Assembly: GCA_047967505.1 (NCBI GenBank)
Contig: CM106540.1
Direction: 5' to 3' (one strand)
Source: Dipteris shenzhenensis
Taxonomy: Eukaryota > Polypodiophyta > Polypodiopsida > Gleicheniales
Length of the DNA stretch: 64,000 bases
Positions 56,501 to 64,000 of the stretch are shown here, one piece after another. Below the pieces are notes generated by a model, which saw only the letters and a list, made by a program, of their open reading frames with translations, had not been told where the DNA came from and made no database searches. The position numbers were made by a program, and so were the translations under genes. Within the stretch, counting starts at the first letter, position 1, and each line of letters opens with the position of its first letter.

Positions 56501-57504
56501 CACAATCTGCAGGAATCCTCAATGTGTGATCAGTGGACCGATGAGATGCATGCCATGTCATCAACTCCGCTATGGATTTGCATCGAAACATGTGTTGTAT
56601 TCTTGAATGATGGGAAAGTGTCTTAAGACCTTTATCGGTATCCGCTCACCCTGCAAGTCATCTCTATATCGTTGTTCCCCACACTTTGGACAACTAGCCA
56701 AATCTCCATGCTCACGACGAAAGAGAATACAATCGTTACGGCAAGCATGGATGGTATCATAATCCATACCCACCATTGTTAGCATCTTTTTCGCTTCATC
56801 TCTTAATGCAGGCATGGTATTTGGTGCAGGCAACATCTTCTGGAGCAACCTATGACAAAGACACTATCCAAATGATGATTCTCAAAACAAACAATATCCA
56901 AATAATGAGTCAAATTAATGCAAGGGCTAACCTCATTAAGGCCGAGACACTTGTATCCGACCACCCATACTGTACTTGTAGATTCAAGATTGAGAGACAA
57001 GCACATAGTTTAGACATCCTAGCACCCTCGTACAATTGTGTTGATTGCAACTCTCGCATTTTGACCTCAGACTCAGACATCACGTGTACGTGGGATGTAG
57101 TGCCCCTAAAAATCGAATCCATCATGTCGACCATACCCTCGTCGTCATCCGGGAGACTATAGTCTTGTTGAAAGTGAGAAGGTATATGTGTACCCTCGTC
57201 ACCCTCCTCATCCTGTCATAAGCTCGTTCGTGTAAATATAAGATCTTCTATTTCCTGGTATACAATAAGATTGCGAACTTAAATAGCTTTGACTTACCGA
57301 TGATCCATCAACATGTGCAACACCAACGGGAGGTACTGGTTCTGGCTCCTCCCCATACATCCGCAAGTGGCGCATGATAATACGACGTTGATGTCGTACT
57401 TCTCGCTTGCAATGAGTGCAATGACAATATAACCTCTCCGTAAGCCACTTCGTGCTCCCGGGCGTTGGCGCATCATCGGATGAGCTTTCACTCGTCCCTT
57501 CCAT
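53562..57504 (-). pseudogene. tnp2-type CACTA transposase (copy B), spliced, lightly damaged
   Basis: Exons inferred from GT/AG sites: 57504-57298 (Cys/His-rich transposase-associated region), 57212-56932, 56849-56111, 56011-55398, about 55296-55232, about 55125-54963 running on into 54947-54405, and about 54374-53562. Conserved blocks: SCPKCGEQRYRDD; tnp2 core LGLAMDGVNPFGL, YGECAGTW, GYHACPICG and DPMHIFKNV; the DUF4218-like ERFMKTLKGFVRQRARPEAS; and the DUF4216-like DVKWFRTTYNG with an acidic C-terminus. One-base frameshifts lie near 56600 (before MFRCKSIAEL) and 54955 (a T-run before the DUF4218 helix), with an in-frame TAG at 53991. It would cut and join element ends in the nucleus. Confidence 0.88.
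55110..55190. repeat. Short tandem duplication across a splice acceptor
   Basis: TTGAGATATCCACCTATTTC plus the next 12 bases occur twice (about 55112-55143 and 55154-55185). On the minus strand this duplicates the TGAAATAG acceptor and the first codons of a tnp2 exon. Confidence 0.8.
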
Positions 57505-58397
57505 CTACACTTATAAAATCACAACATAAGCATGAAGAGGAGATATTGACAATTATAAGCATAGCATGTTTAATTTGAGCTTCTCTTGAGGCCATATAAA
57601 AAGAATGACGTCGCTATATAGTAAGGATTGAAACAAAAAATCCTATATAGTAAGGCTATATAGTAAGAGGAGATATTGACAATTATAAGCGTAGCATGTT
57701 TGAGCTTCACTGGAGGCCATATAAAAAAAATGAACAGTAAGCGTCGCTATATAGCGACGCTGTGGGTTAAATCCCGAAACGCTGAAACGCGCGGTGTTTT
57801 GCTCAATCCATTCCTAATCTCTCAAGTAAGCAACCCAAAATCTCCTCCCACCTATTTTCGATGACCTCCCATCTATTCCAAGCAACCTCCCACTCTATTT
57901 TCCACTCCTCACCCTTCTCCTACCTCTTGTACTCCCTCTCTCTCCTTTTCCCTCTTTGGTTTCCTGAAAGAAAGTTCTTCAAGAGGTGAGTTTGTTTCAA
58001 CAATGTAGGTTGTTTGTTTGTTAGCTTTGGTTTTGTGAGTGTTTCTACTTGTATTGCTAAACCTGTAAACTAGTTTTCATGCTTGATTTGAAAGGATTGA
58101 AACAAAAAACGAGATTTCAAGAAAGAAAGAAAGAAAACTCACCTCTTCTTTCTGTATTTCTCTTCCTTCTCTTTCTCCTTGTCTCCTCAATCTCCTCCTT
58201 TCCTTGTCTCCTCAATCTCCTCTTTCCTTGTCTCCTTTCAAGAAGTTGCTTTTGTAATCTCCTCTTTCCACTAACATCTTATTTGAAAAAATGGGTTGTT
58301 TTCTCTCTTTTGTACGGCTAGTCCACTACACCGAGCGGGACATACTCTCTCTTTTGTAGGGCCAGTCCACTACACTGAGCGGGACATACTTTTACAG
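57505..58397. promoter_or_regulatory. Divergent promoter region between tnp2 and TNPA-like genes (copy B)
   Basis: Separates the tnp2 start (57504) from the putative first intron of the TNPA-like gene (58398). It carries one perfect palindrome GTCGCTATATAGCGAC (57743-57758), a half copy at 57610-57620, and a ~90-bp direct duplication (about 57536-57625 and 57665-57755). Pyrimidine-rich leader-like sequence follows. A 45-bp unit containing CCACTACACYGAGCGGGACA is doubled at 58300-58390. The shared palindrome suggests self-regulation by the element's DNA-binding protein (inferred). Confidence 0.6.
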
Positions 58398-61300
58398 GTA
58401 AGTGCTTCCTCTTCTTTCCATTTATTATTTTTGTTATTTGCATTGGCCTGCAACTAGCTGCAGTGATGGGCGTAGGAACCCTCTCTTCCCCTCTCTCTCT
58501 TTCCTTCTTCCCCCTTCTCTTTTTCTCCTTTTTCCCCCTTCTCTTTTTTCCCTCTTCTCTTATTCTCTCTTTCCCCCTCTCTCTTTTCCCTTCTGTCTTT
58601 CCTTTCCCTCTTATTCTCTTATGCTTATGCTTCTCTCATTCCCCCTTCTCTATTTCCCCCTTCTCTCATTCGCATAAGCTCTTTTTTCGCATAAGCTCCA
58701 GCATGAGCATGAGCGTATGCTTATGCTTATGCTTATGCATAAGCATAAGCATGAGCTCATGCTTATGCTCATGCATGAGCATGAGCTTATGCTTAAGTTT
58801 CCGCATAAGCTCCTTCTCTTTTTCCACATAAGCTCCTCTTTCTCTTTTTATGCATAAGCTCCTTCTCTTTTTCCGCATGAGCATGAGCTTATGCTTAAGT
58901 TTCCGCATAAGCTTATGCTTATGCATGAGCTTATGCGGAAATAGAGAATGAGAGAAGCTTATGCTTCTCTCATTCTCTATTTCCGCATAAGCTCCTTCTC
59001 TTTTTCCGCATAAGCTCCTCTTTCTCTTTTTATGCATAAGCTCCTTCTCTTTTTCCGCATGAGCATAAGCATGAGCTTATGCTTATGCTATGCATAAGCA
59101 TAAGCATAAGCATAAGCTCATGCTTATGCTCATGCTTATGCTCATGCATGAGCATGAGCTTATGCTTAAGTTTCCGCATGAGCTTATGCTTATGCGTGAG
59201 CTTATGCGGAAATAGAGAATGAGAGAAGCTTATGCTTCTCTCATTCTCTATTTCCGCATAAGCTCCTTCTCTTTTTCCGCATAAGCTCCTCTTTCTCTTT
59301 TTATGCATAAGCTCCTTCTCTTTTTCCGCATGAGCATGAGCTATTGCTTAAGTTTCCACATAAGCTATGCTTATGCATGAGCTTATGCGGAAATAGAGAA
59401 TGAGAGAAGCTTATGCTTCTCTCATTCTCTATTTCCGCATAGGCTCACGCATAAGCTCATGCTTATGCGGAAACATGAGCATAAGCTCATGCTCACTCAT
59501 GAGCATAAGCATAAGCTCATGCGGAAAAAGAGAAGGAGCTTATGCGGAAATAGAGAATGAGTTTCCGCATAAGCTTCTCTCCTTCTCTTTTTCCGCATAA
59601 GGTCCTCTTTCTCTTTTTCCGCATAAGCTCCTTCTCTTTTTCCGCATGAGCATAAGCATGAGCTTATGCTCATGCATGAGCATGAGCTATTGCTTAAGTT
59701 TTCGCATAAGCTATGCTTATGCATGAGCTTATGCGGAAATAGAGAATGAGAGAAGCTTATGCTTCTCTCATTCTCTATCTCCGCATAAGCTCACGCATAA
59801 GCATGAGCTTATGCGGAAACATGAGCATAAGCGCATGCTCAGTCATGAGCATAAGCATAAGCTCATGCGGAAAAAGAGAAGGAGCTTATGCGGAAATAGA
59901 GAATGAGTTTCCGCATAAGCTTCTCTCCTTCTCTTTTTCCGCATAAGCTCCTCTTTCTCTTTTTCCGCATAAGCTCCTTCTCTTTTTCCATATGCGAAAA
60001 CATGAGCATAAGCTCATGCTCACTCATGAGCATACATGCGGAAAAAGAGAAGGAGCTTATGCGGAAATAGAGAATGAGTTTCCACATAAGCTTCTCTCCT
60101 TCTCTTTTTCCGCATAAGCTCCTCTTTCTCTTTTTCCGCATAAGCTCCTTCTCTTTTTCCGCATGAGCATAAGCATGAGCTTATGCTTATGCTCATACAT
60201 AAGCATGAGCTTATGCTTATGCTCATATATAAGCATCCGCATAAGCTCATGCTTATGCTCATACATGAGCATGAGCTTATGCATGAGCTTATGCAGAAAT
60301 AGAGAATGAGAGAAGCTTATGCGAAAACTCATTCTCTATTTCCGCATAAGCTCCTTCTCTTTTTCCGCATGAGCTTATGCTTATGCTCATGAGTGAGCAT
60401 GAGCTTATGCTCATGTTTCCGCATAAGCTCATGCTTATGCGTGAGCTTATGCGGAAATAGAGAATGAGAGAAGCATAAGCTCATTCTCTATTTCCGCATA
60501 AGCTCCTTCTCTATTTCCGATGCCTATGCTTTCCGCATAAGCATAAGCATAAGCTCATGCTTATGCTCATGCATGAGCTCAAGCTTATGCTCAAGTTTCC
60601 GCATAAGCTCATGCTTATGCATGAGCTTATGCGGAAATAGAGAATGAGAGAAGCTTATGCGGAAACTCATTCTCTATTTCCGCATAAGCTCCTTCTCTTT
60701 TTCCGCATGAGCTTATGCTTATGCTCATGAGTGAGCATGAGCTTATGCTCATGTTTCCGCATAAGCTCATGCTTATGCGTGAGCTTATGCGGAAATAGAG
60801 AATGAGAGAAGCATAAGCTCATTCTCTATTTCCGCATAAGCTCCTTCTCTATTTCCGATGCCTATGCTTTCCGCATAAGCATAAGCATAAGCTCATGCTT
60901 ATGCTCATGCATGAGCATGAGCTTATGCTCAAGTTTCCGCATAAGCTCATGCTTATGCATGAGCTTATGCGGAAATAGAGAATGAGAGAAGCTTATGCAG
61001 AAACTCATTCTCTATTTCTGCATAAGCTCCTTCTCTATTTCCGACGCCTATGCTTAAGCATAAGCATAAGCATAAGCTCATGCTTATGCTCATGCATGAG
61101 CATGAGCTTATGCTTAAGTTTCCGCATAAGCTCATGCTTATGCGTGAGCTTATGCGGAAATAGAGAATGAGAGAAGCATAAGCTCATTCTCTATTTCCGC
61201 ATAAGCTCATTCTCTATTTCCCACTCTATTTCCCCCTTCTCTCATTTCCCCCTTCTCTCCTTCTCTATTTTCCCTCATCTCTTTCCCCTTCTCTATTTCC

Positions 61301-61502
61301 CCCTTCTCTCATTCTCTATTTCCTCATTCTCATTCTTTTCTTTCCTTTCCATCTTCTTTCCCTCTTTCCTTTCCCTCTTCTTTCCCTCTTTTCTTTCCCT
61401 CTTCTTTCCTTTCCCTCTTCTTTCTTCTTGCCTATGCCTATGCCTATGAGAATGCTTATATTTGTTTTTTGTTTTCTGTTTTCGTGTTTGTGTCTATGTT
61501 AG
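58398..61502 (+). repeat. Repeat-filled putative 5'UTR intron of the TNPA-like gene (copy B)
   Basis: Donor ACAG/GTAAGTGC at 58397/58398 and acceptor TATGTTAG ending at 61502, two bases before the start ATG. Between 58620 and 61210 lie arrays of ATGCTT/ATGCTC/ATGCAT hexamers and blocks TTTCCGCATAAGCTCCTTCTC and GGAAATAGAGAATGAGAGAAG in both orientations. These give a higher-order repeat of about 310 bp (clearest at 60420-60720 and 60730-61030). Flanking parts are polypyrimidine. Extensive hairpin capacity. Open frames inside are artefacts. Confidence 0.7.
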
Positions 61503-61504
61503 AC

Positions 61505-62950
61505 ATGGGATCACGTCGCTCATCCGACGAGTACGGACAGCCTCGCAGGAGGAGAGCTCACGATCTATATGCTCCAGAGGACTTTGATTCCTCTCAGGCG
61601 ACTACCCTGAGGACTACCCCTGGTCCGACTCCTCTCGGTCCTAGCACTGCGACTACCCCTGGTCCGACCCCTCTTCCACGTAGCACTGCGACTACCCCTC
61701 GGGGAACTCCTTTGCTAGCCGCACATGGCTTTGTCGGGACTCCCGACGAGTTTGTAGCGCAGATGAGCGATGAGGAGGCAGCGAGATTCTTCTCCCTGCT
61801 CTCTCAGAGGACCTCCGCAATTCCTTTCCCTACACCGACGGGTGGACGTACTGCCCAGCCATCCCCTCGCGCCCCTTCGACCGCGGGATCATCACTTGCG
61901 CATGCCTCCCGCAAGGGAAGGAAGAGTAGGAGGGGCGGCTCATGTTGTGCTGACTCAGGAGATGTAGACGAGTCAGCACACTCACGCTCCTTTAGGTCTC
62001 CACTTGGTCCGGAGACACAGTATCAGTCAGGTCCCTTTCCCTCTCCTACTCCCACTGCTACTCCTCGATCCAGAAGCGGTCGTGCAGCTTCCACTCCTTC
62101 AGACTCTGCTACCGTCAGTCCCCCTTACTCATCAGGGGATCTCTCCTATCAAATCACATCTGCCGGAGAGATAATAGAAGACAAAAAGGGCAAAGCAGTG
62201 ATGGCCGCCATGAGGAGGTTGATGAGTCATCACTTCAAGAGCGGCATAAATACCGATTGGCGGTATCAAGATGCCCAAAAGAAGCAGGCGGTGATCGATG
62301 AGTTAAAACAAAGATACCCTAATCCGCCAAATGTGGAGTTTAATGACAATTATATGCTTGAGCGCATGGGTTTGGTCCTAAAGCATCGTAGATCAACCTT
62401 GCGTACTTCCATTACAAAGGGGTTGGCTAAACCCAGCTGGGCAGACAAAGCTAATTGGAAGTACTTCAAGAAGCAACATAGGGACCATCTCGAAATGTTC
62501 GAGGGTCAGAGGAGGGCTGCGAAGAGACGGCTGGACGTCGTAGGTACTTCGCACTTTGGTGCAGGCGGACGGTATGCGTTCGAGGCAACCGTGGTAAGTC
62601 TACTTCTTCCCATTTAATGTATTGTTCTATTTGTTTTACTTACATATTACATGCACTTTAGCTAACTCTAACTCTCGTAAATTGGATCCGTCGATTGGGC
62701 TGAGGTGGCTGCTCGCACGGTATAAGTTTACTCCTACTTGTAATCTCACTTTTTAATTTAAGTTCCAATCTAATTTTTGATTTATATGGTTCACTCGTAG
62801 GGTCAAAGCTCAAGCGTCCCATCATCGGAGGCGAGCGATCAACAGGGGCAAGGATCGGACGCAGGTTCCGAGGATGAGGGAGAAGATGCAGGTGTCGAGG
62901 ACCAAGGAACAGGCCAACAAGACGAAGATGATTCGGATTCGGATGAGTAG
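61505..62950 (+). pseudogene. TNPA-like CACTA protein (Transposase_24/Ptta type), copy B
   Basis: ATG 61505 opens 363 codons to the donor at 62593/62594 (ACCGTG/GTAAGT). N-terminal basic patch; Thr/Pro repeats (STATTPGPTPL units, residues about 45-75); Ser-rich middle; conserved C-terminal block with KGKAVMAAMRRLMSHHF, KQAVIDELKQRYPNPP and WADKANWKYFKKQHRDHLE. The last exon 62801-62950 (acceptor CACTCGTAG) encodes GQSSSVPSSEASDQQGQGSD then an acidic tail ending DSDSDE and TAG. Exon 2, seen in copy A at 4924-5060, is deleted here between GGATCC (62688) and TCGATTGGG. Family role: binding of subterminal repeats with the transposase. Exon 1 is intact. Confidence 0.85.
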
Positions 62951-63140
62951 TGGTAGTAGCATTTTGTATATCCGCTCGTTTGAGCAATTTTGTATCGCCC
63001 TTTCACAGGGTAATTTTGTTACAAACACTGTTGTATATGTATATGCATTTTTTCCTCATCATTTCGCAAGAACAATTTTGTATTACCCTGCAAGCAAGGG
63101 AAATTTTGTTATAAAAAACTTTCTTTTGTAATTACAAAAA

Positions 63141-63211
63141 AAAAAAAAGGATTAGTGGGGCTAAACAGGGCCAAAAGGAAGCCCTGTTTAGCCCCACTAA
63201 CCCTTTTTTTT
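63141..63211. repeat. Inverted repeat, 31-bp arms, 9-bp loop
   Basis: Arms 63141-63171 and 63181-63211 (AGTGGGGCTAAACAGGGC and its complement, flanked by A and T runs) with one mismatch. It lies downstream of the TNPA-like stop codon and before the right subterminal array. Possible 3'UTR hairpin or a remnant of a small insertion. Confidence 0.88.
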
Positions 63212-63225
63212 TACTTCTGTTAATC

Positions 63226-63344
63226 GTCGCTATATAGCGACGTTTACCAGTGTCGCTATATAGCGACGATTTACAGTGTCGCTATATAGCGGCGTTTGCA
63301 TCGTCGCTATATAGCGACGATTAACAGTGTCGCTATATAGCGAC
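63226..63344. repeat. Right subterminal palindrome array of CACTA copy B
   Basis: Five copies of GTCGCTATATAGCGAC, four perfect and one with a single mismatch, at 63226, 63252, 63278, 63303 and 63329. Spacing is 25-26 bp, about two and a half helical turns. Then comes a half-site TATAGCGACGC. Candidate TNPA-type binding array. Confidence 0.88.
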
Positions 63345-63475
63345 GGTTTATAGCGACGCTCCTTTTCCGACGCTTTTAGCGACTTTTATAGCGACCTTTG
63401 CGCTCGTGAAAAAAAAAATTTGTAATGTAAAAAGCATCGGTATTTCCGTCGGAAAATGGCCTATGCCTTGTAGTG

Positions 63476-63675
63476 CTTGTGAAGGAAAAGTCACGTAAAC
63501 CATATTATTATTTTGATGCAAAAGTTTAGGATTTTTGAATTTATGGCTTGCAATCCACGTGGAGGGACTCATCTTGCAAGGAAGAATGGTGCCATTCCTC
63601 GCCACATGGCACCCATGTCTTTAGAGATAGAGAAGAGTGCACACCAAAACAAGATGAATTTCATTCATGTGGCTT

Positions 63676-63726
<51 letters not shown>

Positions 63727-64000
63727 TAGGGAGAGGCCATGGGGAGGCCTTTCCCTCATACGCGGTGAAACCGCCAGTCACTTTCATATCAGGGATGGCC
63801 TCTCCTAGCCATTCAAGTTAGCGAGACGAGGAGATGACATGTATGCAAGTTATAGACTGATGTGATGGGCGAGAGAGAAAGTTTTTGACACGTCTACTAG
63901 TTCGTAGAGATGCGATGGGTGGCTACCTAACCTTTTGACACAATCATCGAGTTCGTAGATCGCACGATATTCTACGTGTGAGGCATGCATGATCACACGG
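63476..64000. other. Right flank of CACTA copy B, no gene
   Basis: Begins with the target duplication CTT. Contains (GA)n at 63679-63717 followed by a G run of about 12. No coding structure supported. Confidence 0.6.

Larger units (their letters stand above)
53175..63475. mobile_element. Nearly complete CACTA (En/Spm-like) element, copy B, 10301 bp
   Basis: The left end reads CACTACTACACACGCATC and the right end, inverted, CACTACAAGGCATAGGCC. They share CACTAC and then only loosely match. A perfect 3-bp duplication CTT (53172-53174 and 63476-63478) flanks the element, as required for this superfamily. It encodes a tnp2-type transposase (minus, 57504-53562) and a TNPA-like protein (plus, 61505-62950), divergently arranged, with subterminal palindrome arrays at both ends. 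One-base frameshifts in the transposase and loss of TNPA exon 2 make it non-autonomous as read. Confidence 0.95.

Noticed and set aside
58402-61170. Met/Ser/His/Lys repeat open frames in CACTA copy B
   Set aside because: Same low-complexity repeat artefact within the putative intron.
58620-61210. CRISPR-like array of regularly repeated blocks
   Set aside because: Spacers are themselves permutations of the same hexamers, repeats occur in both orientations, and the genome is a plant nuclear one.

Overview
This looks like a nuclear segment of a land plant genome: AT-leaning, with spliced genes, very dense in degraded transposable elements, and holding one recognisable host gene. The organism cannot be named from the sequence. 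Repeat density and a 6.6 kb intron would suit a large-genome plant (gymnosperm, fern or lycophyte), but that is inference.

Layout. (1) 1-5285: the right-hand part of a decayed CACTA (En/Spm-like) element, copy A, which runs off the left edge. (2) 5286-10600: relics, including a copia scrap and an unrecognised plus-strand multi-exon relic. (3) 10.6-27.7 kb: a nested stack. Minus-strand relic genes (a histone H3-like gene with a long C-terminal extension, and a transposase-like gene) are split by two Ty1/copia elements. One of these (13342-21176) is itself split by a compact non-autonomous LTR element (17428-19763). (4) 28.5-31.0 kb: a roughly 1 kb segment present twice, flanking a hAT fragment and ending at the 5' side of the host gene. 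(5) 31.5-39.3 kb: a group A bZIP (ABF/ABI5-like) gene whose second intron holds two Ty3/gypsy relics. (6) 39.3-53.1 kb: a hAT relic, a kinase-like fragment, a 99-bp tandem array with an 888-bp insertion, AT-rich microsatellites, and fragments of copia elements. (7) 53175-63475: an almost complete CACTA element, copy B, bounded by CACTAC...GTAGTG and a perfect 3-bp duplication (CTT).

How parts work together. In CACTA copy B the tnp2-type transposase gene (minus) and the TNPA-like gene (plus) diverge from a central region. A perfect 16-bp palindrome, GTCGCTATATAGCGAC, sits in several copies in both subterminal regions and once between the two genes. This is the layout expected of a TNPA-type binding site that both marks the ends and regulates the promoter. 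The TNPA-like gene appears to have a long 5'UTR intron made of hexamer inverted-repeat arrays and polypyrimidine tracts. LTR divergence in the nested stack (about 4.8% outer, 2.1% inner) agrees with the nesting order. All element genes seen here carry stops, frameshifts or deletions; the bZIP gene is the only clearly intact protein-coding gene.
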